From Nonomuraea rhodomycinica (lineage in GTDB: Bacteria > Actinomycetota > Actinomycetes > Streptosporangiales > Streptosporangiaceae): 64,000 bases of DNA. The notes beneath the pieces were generated by a model. That model did no database searches and was not told the origin of the DNA. It saw nothing but the letters and a program-made list of their open reading frames with translations. Both the position numbers and the translations under genes were made by a program. Positions 8,172 through 16,829 of the stretch are shown here, piece by piece. The stretch spans positions 1 through 64,000 of the forward strand of contig NZ_JABWGO010000019.1 of the NCBI RefSeq assembly GCF_013363995.1. The letters are read 5' to 3'. Position 1 is the stretch's first letter; every line of letters starts with the position of its first letter.

Positions 8172-8200
8172 AGGGGCGTCCTTGTCGGGGCGCCCCTTTT
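8172..8200 (+). terminator. Intrinsic terminator after DUF2469
   Basis: AGGGGCG (8172-8178) pairs with CGCCCCT (8191-8197), followed by a run of T (TTTT ending at 8200). One of the few terminators here with a U tract. Confidence 0.8.
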
Positions 8201-8380
8201 GCGTTGCCGGGGCTGATGTTCGTGGAGCGCGCGGGCGGGGTTTGGGCTGTGGCGCGTCTCCGTGCTTTGCGGGTGGCGTCCGTCGGCGGTCCCCAATGCC
8301 GCATGCGCGCCCCCGTCGGGGGATGGCGGGAGCCCGTAGGGGCGCGCCTACAAGCCCCGGCGCGACGCGCCCAAAGCGCT

Positions 8381-8513
8381 GGCACGACTCGCACGCCGCC
8401 TCGAAGGGCGCATCGGGCACCGGCGGGACCTGCACGCCGGCACGACTCGCACGCCGCCTCGAAGGGCGCCTCGGGCACCGGCGGGACCTGCACGCCGGCA
8501 CGACTCGCACGCC
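8381..8513. repeat. 58-bp direct repeat (2.3 copies) upstream of yraN
   Basis: A 58-bp unit beginning GGCACGACTCGCACGCC occurs at 8381-8438 and 8439-8496, differing at one visible base, with a 17-bp partial copy at 8497-8513. It lies in the 598-bp DUF2469-yraN gap. Apart from this and the terminator I see no gene there. Confidence 0.85.
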
Positions 8514-8703
8514 GGCAAGGCCCCCACAAGCGCGGTGACACCCGCGGCAATCTGGCGAAGACCAGTCGACAGCCGACGCGGAAGCGGCAAGCCTCGTTAT
8601 CCCCAGCCGCCCATCCCCAGCCTTCCCTCATCCCCAGAACCCCGTTCGGCCCTCAAACCGGCCCTCCGCATCCACGAAAGTCGGTGCCCGGAGGTGCTGC
8701 CAC

Positions 8704-9348
8704 ATGGCCACGACGAACGACCCCGGAAGACGAAATCCCGGGACCCAAGCCTTTGGAAGGCAGGGGCCCGACAAGCGGGAGCCCGGGAGACCCACACTCG
8801 AACCGGCGCGACCTGACCCTGCACCGCAGCGGCCGACGCGGCAAGCCCGTACAACGGAGGGCTCTACGAGGCCCGCAACCGCGAAGCCCGACCCCGCGAG
8901 CCACCATGCACCCGCGACCCGCAGCGAACCCGCAGGCCGCCGCGATGCGGCAACTCACGGGAACGAGCACGGGAACAGGCTCGGAACCGGCCCCGGTCAA
9001 GCAAAACAACAGCTCGCCCGGCACGGCGAACAACTCGCCGTCGACTACCTCACATTCGAAGGAATGAAGATCCTCGACCGCAACTGGCGCTGCCGCCACG
9101 GCGAGATCGACATCATCGCCGAGGACGGCCCCGCCCTGGTGGTGGTTGAGGTCAAGACCCGATCGAGCCGCTCCCACGGCACAGCTCTGGAGTCCGTACG
9201 CCCGGCCAAGCTGAGCCGGCTGCGCATGCTGGCCGCGCAGTGGCTGACCGCCCAGCCGCGCACGTTCGAGACGGTACGGGTCGACGTGATCGCGGTGGAG
9301 CGCTTCGCCGGCGACTACTCCCTTCGCCACGTCCGGGGGGCGATCTAG
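8704..9348 (+). CDS. yraN: YraN/UPF0102 family protein with long N-terminal extension
   Basis: 214 aa. The family core (about 120 aa) is a PD-(D/E)XK nuclease-like fold; its motif is visible in RHGEIDIIAEDG and VVEVKTRSS. The first ~97 residues are Arg/Pro/Ala/Gln-rich low complexity not normally found in YraN. Start ATG 8704 is supported by GGAGGTG 7 nt upstream, and no start codon sits near the expected core start (about residue 98), so the extension is probably translated. The stop abuts comM directly. The fold suggests DNA or RNA binding; the cellular role is unproven. Confidence 0.85.
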   Translation: MATTNDPGRRNPGTQAFGRQGPDKREPGRPTLEPARPDPAPQRPTRQARTTEGSTRPATAKPDPASHHAPATRSEPAGRRDAATHGNEHGNRLGTGPGQAKQQLARHGEQLAVDYLTFEGMKILDRNWRCRHGEIDIIAEDGPALVVVEVKTRSSRSHGTALESVRPAKLSRLRMLAAQWLTAQPRTFETVRVDVIAVERFAGDYSLRHVRGAI

Positions 9349-10884
9349 ATGGCAGTGGCACGTACGCGCAGCGTGGCGCTGGTCGGCGTGACGGGCCGCA
9401 GCGTCGAGGTGGAGGCCGACGTGGGCAACGGCCTGGCCGGAATCCACCTCATCGGCCTGCCCGACACGGCGTTGAGCGAGGCCAGGGAACGGGTCCGTTC
9501 CGCCATGGTCAACAGCCATTACCCGTGGCCGGACGCTCGCATCACGGTGAGCCTGTTCCCGGCCAGCCTTCCGAAGCGGGGGAGCCAGTTCGACCTGGCC
9601 ATCGCCGTCGCGATCCTCGGTGCCGCGGGTGTAATCCCGGCCGAGCGCATCGCCGAGCCGTTCTTCCTGGGCGAGCTCGGCCTCGACGGACGGCTCAGGC
9701 CCGTGCGTGGCGTGCTGCCGTCCGTTCTGGGCGCCGCCAAGCACGGCGAGGTCACCGTCGTGATCCCCGCGGCCAATGCGGCGGAGGCCGCCCTGGTGCC
9801 CGACGTGAAGATCACACCTGTGTCCGACCTGCGGCAGCTCGTGGAGTGGCTGCGCAAGGGCGACGACCCGCCCGAGTCTCTGCCGTTCGACCTGACGAAT
9901 CAGATGCCGCCCACGATCGCCCCGGCCGTGGACCTGTCGGACGTGGTCGGCCAACCTGTCGCCCGGCGGGCCCTGGAGGTCTGCGCTGCCGGAGGCCACA
10001 ACCTCTGGATGCTCGGACCGCCGGGCACAGGCAAGACCCTGCTGGCCGAACGCCTGCCGACCCTTCTGCCGGATCTGGAGCTCGACCACGCGCTGGAGGT
10101 GACGGCCATCCACTCCGTCGCCGGCGTGCTGCCGCCCAACCATCCCATGATCAGCAGGCCGCCGTTCGTGAGCCCGCACCACACGGCCACGTCCGCCGCG
10201 ATCGTGGGCGGCGGCAGCGCCATCGTGCGCCCGGGAGCCGTCTCCCTGGCCCATCGGGGGGTGCTGTTCATGGACGAGGCTCCGGAATTCTCGCGGCATG
10301 TGCTCGACGCGTTGCGCCAGCCCTTGGAATCAGGCCAGGTGACGGTGTCGCGGTCGGCCGGGGCGGTCACGTTCCCGGCGCGGTTCATGCTGGTCATGGC
10401 CGCCAACCCTTGCCCTTGCGCTCAGCCCCAGGACAAAGGCGACAGCTGCACATGCACCCCCACGGTCAGGCGCCGCTACCTGGGCCGCCTCTCCGGCCCG
10501 CTCATCGACCGCATCGACCTGAAGGTCACCGTGGCGCGTTCGTCGCGGCGCGAGCTGATGGCCGACCGCCAGTTCGTGGAGTCGAGCAAGACGGTGGCGA
10601 CCCGCGTCATCGCCGCCCGCGAACGCGCGGCCGCACGCCTGTCCGGCACCCCATGGCGGACGAACGCCGAGATCCCGTCCTCAGCCCTGCACGCCGACTA
10701 CCGCCCCAGTGACGAGGCGATGAAGCAGGTCTCGTCCTGCCTCGACTCCGGCACGCTCAGCGCCCGAGGTCTCGACCGCGTGGTCCGGGTCGCCTGGACC
10801 CTCGCGGACCTCGCCGGGAAACCCAAACCGGGCCCAGACGAAACCGGCACGGCCCTGGCTCTCTGGATGGGACTGAACTCATGA
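9349..10884 (+). CDS. comM: Mg-chelatase-like AAA+ ATPase ComM/YifB
   Basis: 511 aa. ComM is a hexameric helicase promoting branch migration during recombination of incoming DNA in Vibrio; actinomycete members are usually annotated YifB. Parts: N-terminal Lon-protease-like ChlI domain (GLAGIHLIGLPDTALSEARE), Walker A GPPGTGKT at about 223-230, Walker B VLFMDEAPEF, and a C-terminal Mg-chelatase domain. The cluster NPCPCAQ...CTCTP holds the Cys residues typical of the family. ATG follows the yraN stop with no gap. It stands with dprA in a DNA-processing block. Confidence 0.95.
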   Translation: MAVARTRSVALVGVTGRSVEVEADVGNGLAGIHLIGLPDTALSEARERVRSAMVNSHYPWPDARITVSLFPASLPKRGSQFDLAIAVAILGAAGVIPAERIAEPFFLGELGLDGRLRPVRGVLPSVLGAAKHGEVTVVIPAANAAEAALVPDVKITPVSDLRQLVEWLRKGDDPPESLPFDLTNQMPPTIAPAVDLSDVVGQPVARRALEVCAAGGHNLWMLGPPGTGKTLLAERLPTLLPDLELDHALEVTAIHSVAGVLPPNHPMISRPPFVSPHHTATSAAIVGGGSAIVRPGAVSLAHRGVLFMDEAPEFSRHVLDALRQPLESGQVTVSRSAGAVTFPARFMLVMAANPCPCAQPQDKGDSCTCTPTVRRRYLGRLSGPLIDRIDLKVTVARSSRRELMADRQFVESSKTVATRVIAARERAAARLSGTPWRTNAEIPSSALHADYRPSDEAMKQVSSCLDSGTLSARGLDRVVRVAWTLADLAGKPKPGPDETGTALALWMGLNS

Positions 10885-11265
10885 CCGACCCCCGGACACC
10901 TTCACAAGCCGGCACAGGACTCTGAAAACCAGCCAGGCCACAGGACGAGAAACCGCGCCTGCATGACGGAGGAAGGAACGCACAACACGTACAAGGCAGA
11001 ACAAAAGAGGCGCACATGGAAAAGCCGGGAGAGAACGGCGGAGGCTTAAAAGCCAAGAAGAAGGACAACGGGCAAGGCGACACGTCACCGATCCCCCTTC
11101 ACCACAACCTTCGACCGCCACGCCCCCGGCCAGGCCGCCTACTTCCGCCGGGCCATCCACCCCAACGCCACCCGCCACCCGCCACCCCGATGGCGACAAC
11201 AGAGGCAAGGCGGCCAACAGGCGACCGAGACCAATCAGAACGGCACCGGAAGACACACCCACACC
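10885..11265. other. 381-bp comM-dprA gap, no gene recognised
   Basis: An ATGA overlapping the comM stop (ATG 10881), where dprA would be expected to start by coupling, opens only a 14-codon ORF ending at 10925. A second ORF at 11016-11279 is Pro/Arg-rich without a recognisable domain. I see no hairpin or promoter I would defend. Confidence 0.4.
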
Positions 11266-13065
11266 ATGAACAATGCTGAACTCCTGGCCAGGGCCGCACT
11301 CATGCGTGCCGCGGATGCGGGCGACACGACGATGGGCCGCCTCGTGGCCCATTGCGGCGCGCAGGAAGCCGTCCGTTTGATCCGCGAACGAACGCTTCCC
11401 CCCGACTTCGTGGCGAAGGAGACCCAAGCCCAGCCCGATAGCGAGGCCCACCCCCATGCCCAAGGCCAGGACCTGACCGCAGCCCATACCCAGGCCCAGG
11501 CTCTGACGCTGAGCCAGGCCCAAGCTCAGGCCCTGACACTGTGCCAAGCCGAAGGCCAGGTCTTGACCGCAGCTCAGGCCCCAGCCCAGACCCTGCCCCA
11601 GCCCCTGAGCCACGCCCAAGCTCAAGCCCTCACCCAAGGCCAGGCCCATGCCCAAGCACAAGCCTTCACCCAAGCCCTCACGCAAGGCCAGGTCCAGGCC
11701 CTGAGGCAAGTCCAGGCCCAAGCACAAGCCCAAGCCCAGACTCTGATGCTGAGCCAAGCGCAAGCCCAGACCCTGGCCCAAGGCCAAGCTCACGTCCTGG
11801 CCCAAGGCCAAGCTCAGGCCCTGGCCCTGGCCCAAGACCAGGCCCAACCCCCGATTCTGGGCCAAGCGCAAGCCCAGGCCCTGACCCAGGGCCAAGCCCA
11901 GGCACTAGCCCAAGGCCAAGTCCAGGCACGGACCCAAGCCCAAACGCAGCATCAGGGCTCCACCCGGCTCTCCGCGAAGCTCGAGCAGCGCCTGAGCATC
12001 TGGCATGCCCGGATGACGGCGGCGGACCCGGCGGCCGACCTGGCGACAGGGGAACGCCTCGGGGCCCGGCTGATCGTGCCCGGCAGCCCGGAATGGCCCA
12101 CGCAGCTCGACCAGCTCGGCGCCGCTCGGCCGCTCGGTCTGTGGCTGCACGGCTCTGCCGACCTCAGATTCTCGTGCCTGCGGTCCGTGGCCATCGTCGG
12201 CGCCCGCTCGGCCACCCCGTACGGGCTGCACGTGGCCGCCGAGTTCGCTCTCGGCCTGGGGGAGGACGGCTGGACCGTGGTCTCCGGCGGCGCCTACGGC
12301 GTGGACGGCGCGGCGCATCGAGGGGCGCTGGCATCGGATACGCCGACGGTCGTGGTCCTGGCCTGCGGTGTTGACGTCGCGTACCCGCGCGGGCATCACC
12401 AGCTGTTCGCCGCCGCCCGAGAGCAGGGTGTGATCGTGAGCGAGTGCCCGCCCGGCGTGAATCCCACACGCGCCCGATTTCTGATCCGCAACCGCCTGAT
12501 CGCCGCACTGTCCCGGGGCACCGTCGTGGTGGAGGCGGCGCTGCGCAGTGGGGCCCTCAACACCGCCGCCCACGCCCTCACCCTGAACCGCCACCTCGCC
12601 GCCGTGCCGGGACCGGTCACGTCCATGATGTCCGCCGGGTGCCACCGGCTCCTCCGCGAGCGCAAGGCGACCTGCGTCACCACGCCCGAGGAGGTGATCG
12701 AGCTGGTGGGCACGATCGGCGGTGACCTCGCCCCCTGCGCCCGAGGCCCGGCCGTTCCGCGGGACGCCCTGAACGAGGTGACCCGTAAGGTGCTGGACGC
12801 CGTCCCCTCCAGAGGCGGAGCCGGACCGGCGTCCATAGCGCTGTCCGCCGGCGTATCCCTGGACGCGACGCTGAGCGCCCTGGGCGGCCTCGCAGCCGCA
12901 GGCTACGTCGAACGCGTGGAGAAGGGCTGGCGCCTTCGCCGCCCGGCATCAGCCTCATACCGCAAATCGGACGCCCCGCTCCCTGACCCGGTCGATTCTT
13001 CAGGCGCGGACGCTTTCATCGAGCCACCGGAGACGGAAGCGCTTGTCGGGCCTTCCGATCGGTGA
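11266..13065 (+). CDS. dprA: DNA-processing protein DprA with a large Gln/Ala repeat insertion
   Basis: 599 aa against about 370-400 usual. DprA binds single-stranded DNA and loads RecA. Residues 1-50 match the DprA N terminus (ELLARAALMRAADAGDT). Residues ~53-232 are almost only Gln, Ala, Leu and Thr in degenerate AQAQALTQGQ-type repeats. The core then resumes with LIVPGSPEWPTQL and the Rossmann fold: SVAIVGARSATPYG, VVSGGAYGVDGAAH, LACGVDVAYPRGH, RNRLIAALS, VPGPVTS. A C-terminal winged-helix-like domain follows at about 500-580. ATG 11266 fits the family N terminus although its ribosome-binding site is weak. The frame stays open through the repeat, which argues for a working protein. Confidence 0.9.
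   Translation: MNNAELLARAALMRAADAGDTTMGRLVAHCGAQEAVRLIRERTLPPDFVAKETQAQPDSEAHPHAQGQDLTAAHTQAQALTLSQAQAQALTLCQAEGQVLTAAQAPAQTLPQPLSHAQAQALTQGQAHAQAQAFTQALTQGQVQALRQVQAQAQAQAQTLMLSQAQAQTLAQGQAHVLAQGQAQALALAQDQAQPPILGQAQAQALTQGQAQALAQGQVQARTQAQTQHQGSTRLSAKLEQRLSIWHARMTAADPAADLATGERLGARLIVPGSPEWPTQLDQLGAARPLGLWLHGSADLRFSCLRSVAIVGARSATPYGLHVAAEFALGLGEDGWTVVSGGAYGVDGAAHRGALASDTPTVVVLACGVDVAYPRGHHQLFAAAREQGVIVSECPPGVNPTRARFLIRNRLIAALSRGTVVVEAALRSGALNTAAHALTLNRHLAAVPGPVTSMMSAGCHRLLRERKATCVTTPEEVIELVGTIGGDLAPCARGPAVPRDALNEVTRKVLDAVPSRGGAGPASIALSAGVSLDATLSALGGLAAAGYVERVEKGWRLRRPASASYRKSDAPLPDPVDSSGADAFIEPPETEALVGPSDR
11430..11955. repeat. In-frame hexanucleotide-type repeat inside dprA
   Basis: About 525 bp of degenerate GCCCAG/GCCCAA/GCTCAG units with interspersed CTGACC/CTGAGC, encoding Gln-Ala pairs and Leu-Thr. 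Unit length is a multiple of three, so copy changes would keep the dprA frame. The opposite strand is also open (Leu-Gly repeats), a consequence of base composition rather than a gene. Confidence 0.9.
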
Positions 13066-13860
13066 TAGGTCGGCGGGGCAGGAGTGGAGGTGCCCTCCGG
13101 AACTGCTTGGAGCCGTCGTCCGCTCACTCGCACGATCCTTCTGCCGGGTGCTGGAGAGTGGAAGCGTTGACTGGGCTGTTTGATCGCTGACTTTCCGCCG
13201 CGGGTATGGAGATGTTCTCGGGAGCTGTCAAAAGCCGTCCTCTGGGCCGGCCCATGGGATGGGTTGATTCGTTGGGAGCGGAGGCCTTCGTCTAAACGCT
13301 GAAGAGGGAGGCGGTTGGGTCGTCTCGTCGGGTGATCTATCGGCGCTGGGTACGGGGAAGCTCGGCAGGCGTTCTTGAGCGTGAGGCATATGCCGGACCG
13401 TTGGCCGTTGGCGAGAGAAGCGTTCGCTGAGCCGTCTCGTCGCTGGCCTACTACCGTGGATGCGGGTCCGTATGGGCGTGCTGGTCGTGGCGGACGTCGT
13501 GCTGACCAGGCAGGTTTCGGTGGTCACGCCGGACGTGGTGCTCGACGTCTCCTGGGTCGCGACCGCCGGCATGCGGTGTTCTCGGGGCTGCTGAGAGCCG
13601 TACGTCCGGGGCGTGCATGTGAGTTGAGAACCACGGGGGCGGATGCCTTCGTCCACCCGCCGGAGAGGGAAACGCTTGCTGGACCGCGTGGTCGGTGACT
13701 TGCCCCCGGTGCGCTGCATTCGTCCCTGGATCTCGAAGGAGCCTCAACGAAGGCCTTCCGCGCACTGATAAAGGACTCATCTGCATAGTCCTGGAAAGGC
13801 CTGCCTGAGACAGAAGCGCGTATTGGTCCGTCTGGTCGATGGCTCACCGCCCGTGCGGTC
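12999..13860. repeat. Degenerate array derived from the dprA 3' end
   Basis: The last ~70 bp of dprA recur downstream in eroded form. A block like GGAGAGGGAAACGCTTG followed by GGTCGGTGA appears at 13029 (inside dprA), 13153, 13301, 13410, 13662 and 13806. The best copy encodes GADAFVHPPERETLAGP, against GADAFIEPPETEALVGP at the DprA C terminus. Between blocks the units also share TTCTCGGG...AGCCGT segments. Spacings of 109-148 bp (one of 252) indicate a tandem unit of about 125 bp that has decayed. Confidence 0.7.
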
Positions 13861-14340
13861 TTGGAGTCCTCGCGCCTTCTGATGAGACCTGGGCATCCAT
13901 TCCATGAAGCGGGATGCCGTGCCGCGACAACAGCCGCTATGGCGGATGTTGCGCGGCTCCTCTTTACGGAGGCGTGCCCGGAGCTGGCCATGTCGATGTC
14001 GGTGCGGCAGCAACAGGCGCTGATGCCCAGATGTTGCGAGCGATCTGAGAGCCCGTGGCCCAGATGCCGCGATCTGGGACCGCTCAAGTGATTCAGAGCC
14101 GCACCAGCCGCTATGAGATTGCACTCACGCCTTCAGACCTTCTCGCTGATTTGTGCATGAGATCCACTCGATGGCTTGGGCGTGAGGCTGCACTGCCAGC
14201 GCCCGATACCGGCGAAGTTGTCCTGAGGCGGAGTAGGTCTTCGGCTACCTGGCGAATGAGTAATGGCTCATAGCGGGCAGCGGCGGGCGATGATGGGTAC
14301 GAAAGGGGTCGATGTGGCTGAGGCGGCACGGAAGGAGGTA
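13861..14340. other. Rest of the dprA-xerC gap, no gene recognised
   Basis: Lower in GC and less codon-biased than the neighbouring genes. Short ORFs here show no domain, no ribosome-binding site and no convincing codon usage. In Streptomyces the sporulation sigma factor gene whiG lies in this neighbourhood; I find no trace of a sigma factor. Confidence 0.4.
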
Positions 14341-14348
14341 CGAGTGAG

Positions 14349-15242
14349 GTGAGTCAGGCGGCGAACCTGGAGATGGTGGTCCAGGAGTTCGACAGGTACC
14401 TGCGCCTTGAGCGGGATCTCTCGCCGCATACGGTCAGGGCCTACCTGTCCGACCTCGCTTCACTGATGGCGCACCTGGACGGCCGGCTGGACCGGCTCGA
14501 CATCGCCGCGCTGCGGGAATGGCTGGCCGAGCAGCATGCGGAGGGGAAGGCGCGCGCGACGCTCGCGCGGCGCACCGCATGCGCCCGCACGTTCACGGCC
14601 TACTGTCACCGCCGCGGCTGGTTGCCGGATGACCCGGGCCTGTTGCTGGGCAGCGCCAAGGCGCCTCGCACCTTGCCCGCCGTGCTCGACCAGGATCAGG
14701 CGAGAGCCGCCCTCGACCTGCCCACGAGCGGCGACCCCAAGGAACCCCGAGATCAGGCGATGCTGGAGCTGCTGTACGCGACCGGCATACGGGTGAGCGA
14801 GCTGTGCGCGTTGGACGTGGACGATGTGGACCGCGACCGCAACGTCATCCGCGTGCTCGGAAAGGGACGAAAGGAGCGTTCGGTTCCTTTCGGGGGTCCT
14901 GCCCTGCGGGCGCTGGACCGGTGGTGCGTGCATGGCCGCCCCCTGTGGATCCGCCAGCACTCGGGACCGGCGTTGTTCCTGGGCGTACGAGGTGGCCGTA
15001 TAGACGCCGGTACCGTGCGCCGAGTCGTACACGGGCGGTTGCGAAGCGTGGAGGGCTCGCCTGACCTCAGCCCGCACGGCCTGAGGCACAGCGCGGCCAC
15101 CCACCTGCTGGAGGGAGGCGCTGATCTGCGCAGCGTCCAGGAGTTGCTCGGGCACGCGTCACTCAACACCACGCAGATTTACACCCACGTCTCGATCGAT
15201 CGGCTGCGCGCCGCGTATCGGCAGGCTCATCCCCGGGCTTGA
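14349..15242 (+). CDS. xerC: Tyrosine recombinase XerC
   Basis: 297 aa, full length. XerC/XerD-type recombinases resolve chromosome dimers at dif. N-terminal SAM-like DNA-binding domain at 1-90 (FDRYLRLERDLSPHTVRAY). The catalytic set is complete: Arg148 (TGIRVSEL), Lys172 (GKGRKE), His243 and Arg246 (SPHGLRHSA), His269 (LLGHASL), Tyr278 (TQIYTH). Start GTG 14349 with GGAGG upstream. Convergent with the M23 peptidase gene. The 3' end of xerC is partly duplicated downstream. Confidence 0.95.
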   Translation: MSQAANLEMVVQEFDRYLRLERDLSPHTVRAYLSDLASLMAHLDGRLDRLDIAALREWLAEQHAEGKARATLARRTACARTFTAYCHRRGWLPDDPGLLLGSAKAPRTLPAVLDQDQARAALDLPTSGDPKEPRDQAMLELLYATGIRVSELCALDVDDVDRDRNVIRVLGKGRKERSVPFGGPALRALDRWCVHGRPLWIRQHSGPALFLGVRGGRIDAGTVRRVVHGRLRSVEGSPDLSPHGLRHSAATHLLEGGADLRSVQELLGHASLNTTQIYTHVSIDRLRAAYRQAHPRA

Positions 15243-15372
15243 GGTCTCGGTTGGGCTGTTTGAGGCGCGCCGCTGTTTGAGGCGCGCCGTTGCTGTTGCT
15301 GCTCGACCGTTGGCTGCGTCTGGGTGGATGAGCTTCGTGCCGACCATCGGCAGGCTCATGCCCGGGCTTGAG
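15217..15372. repeat. Duplication of the xerC 3' end
   Basis: The 27 bp ending xerC (15217-15243, starting ATCGGCAGGCTCAT) recur at 15346-15372 with a single difference, and the bases after both copies also resemble each other. Between them a GTTTGAGGCGCGCCG segment is present twice in tandem. Confidence 0.8.
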
Positions 15373-15416
15373 CCTCCGGTTGTGCTGGTGCAGGTGGGGG
15401 AGACGCCGATGTTGCT

Positions 15417-16829
15417 TCATGGTGAGCGTGGGGGCTTTCGGTGGGCGCCCCGTACCGCTCGGGACTTCGGTCTCGGCCTCATTCGGCGGCTCTGCGGCTT
15501 GTGGTGGCGGAGCAGTATGACCAGGAGAAGGCCGGCCAGGATTGTCGCGGTGCCGAGGGCAGCTGCGGCCGGTGCTGCGGCCGGGCCGTGGGGGAACCCT
15601 AGCGACCACACAGCGGATGCCGAGTTCGGTGTCGTTGGGGCGACACTTGGCGACGTGCAGGGCGGTGAGCTCGTCATCCCGGTGAGATGAACTCCTGGAT
15701 GCTTCGGCGGGAGTGTTGAGGTGGCGCTTGTCGGTCTGCCAGGGCCGGCAGCGATGGCAGCGTCGGAGTCGGCGTCGACTGGCTCCTCGTGGTGGCCGAG
15801 TTCCGGGTCATTGCCTGGCTCTTCTTCGTCGTGGATCTGCTTCAGTGCACTGCCTTGTTCCTCGCCGTGGGCCTGTTCCGGCTGGCTGGTATCGCGGTCC
15901 TTGGGCTCACTGCGGATCGGCGGCGGGAGATCAGAGGCTTGGGCCCCGTCGTGGTCTTGGGCGTGACCGTGACCATGAGCGAGAACGTGGTCGTGCGGTC
16001 TGTTGTGGTACGCGGGGCTGGCGCCAGCGATTCTGGGGCCCGGGCGCGCCGTTTGGTGGAAGCTCGTGGTCCGCGTGGTCGGGTGTTGGCTCGTCCTGGC
16101 GGTATACCCCGGGGGAACGATTTCGCTGATCCTTGGTGTCTCGGGGGGTGTGGTCGTGGTGATCAACTGGGCTGCGGGCGTGCCGTTGGTCGCTTGAGTC
16201 AGCCGGGGAATCGATGATCCGTTGGATCCGGGGTGAGGGTCGTGGGGCGGCATCATTTCGCCCGTCGTGGGTGCCGGGTCCCAGAAGGGGAGCAGGCGGA
16301 TGCGGGCGCGTCCCAGCAGCAGAAGAGGGTCCAGGTAGCGAGGCGGTTGGATGAGGCCCCAGTGCAGACACGACTCCGCGCAGTGCCCCGTAGCCGCCTC
16401 CAGCGTTCCGAGCAGGTCTCCCGGTGAGACGTGCTGGCCGGGTCGTACCGACGGAGCGACCGGGAGGTACGTGGTGCGCAGGCCGCCGGGATGCTCGACG
16501 GACACCACGCCTCGGCCCGCGAGCCGGCCGGCGTAACGCACGGTGCCGGCGCCGGCGGCGAGGATCGGCGTCGCGGGCGGCGCGGCGAGGTCCATGCCGC
16601 GATGTCCGGCCAGCCAGCGTTCGAGGGGCGGGGCGAACGGGCGCACGATCCTCGGCGGACCGGCCATGGGCCAGCGCCACACAGCGGGGTCGGCCGCTGC
16701 CGGCGACGCGACCAGCAACGGGACGAGAGCTACGAGGACGAGCAGGATCAGCGTCGTGGTCGCCGGACGGGGGATCACGATGGACGGGGTCGGCGGGCAG
16801 GCGCGGATGGGGAGGCGGGGTGTCGGCAT
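15417..16829 (-). CDS. M23 (LytM) family metallopeptidase with long tail
   Basis: 470 aa. A signal/anchor helix at about 25-45 ends in ASPAAADP, so the protein is exported. The LytM domain at about 50-175 has HRGMD (His76, Asp80), GAGTVRYAGRLAGRG and CLHWGL (His156). The usual HxH has Cys in its first position, which is also common in actinobacterial relatives of this locus. From about 185 on a Pro/Thr/His-rich segment follows, with a histidine-rich stretch at about 280-300, then a C-terminal membrane helix (ATILAGLLLVILL) and a basic tail. It probably acts on peptidoglycan at the cell surface while membrane-tethered. Conserved neighbour of rpsB in actinomycetes. Confidence 0.85.
   Translation of the reverse strand: MPTPRLPIRACPPTPSIVIPRPATTTLILLVLVALVPLLVASPAAADPAVWRWPMAGPPRIVRPFAPPLERWLAGHRGMDLAAPPATPILAAGAGTVRYAGRLAGRGVVSVEHPGGLRTTYLPVAPSVRPGQHVSPGDLLGTLEAATGHCAESCLHWGLIQPPRYLDPLLLLGRARIRLLPFWDPAPTTGEMMPPHDPHPGSNGSSIPRLTQATNGTPAAQLITTTTPPETPRISEIVPPGYTARTSQHPTTRTTSFHQTARPGPRIAGASPAYHNRPHDHVLAHGHGHAQDHDGAQASDLPPPIRSEPKDRDTSQPEQAHGEEQGSALKQIHDEEEPGNDPELGHHEEPVDADSDAAIAAGPGRPTSATSTLPPKHPGVHLTGMTSSPPCTSPSVAPTTPNSASAVWSLGFPHGPAAAPAAAALGTATILAGLLLVILLRHHKPQSRRMRPRPKSRAVRGAHRKPPRSP

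Noticed and set aside
11016..11279. Possible short gene before dprA
   Set aside because: Pro/Arg-rich product, no recognised domain and overlap with the DprA start.
10879..11895. Minus-strand ORF with Leu-Gly-Gln repeats opposite dprA
   Set aside because: It is the mirror of the Gln/Ala repeat; open only because the repeat lacks stop codons on both strands.
13375..13698. Small gene encoding a DprA-tail-like protein
   Set aside because: Only its last ~20 codons resemble DprA; the rest follows the decayed repeat and has no start signal.
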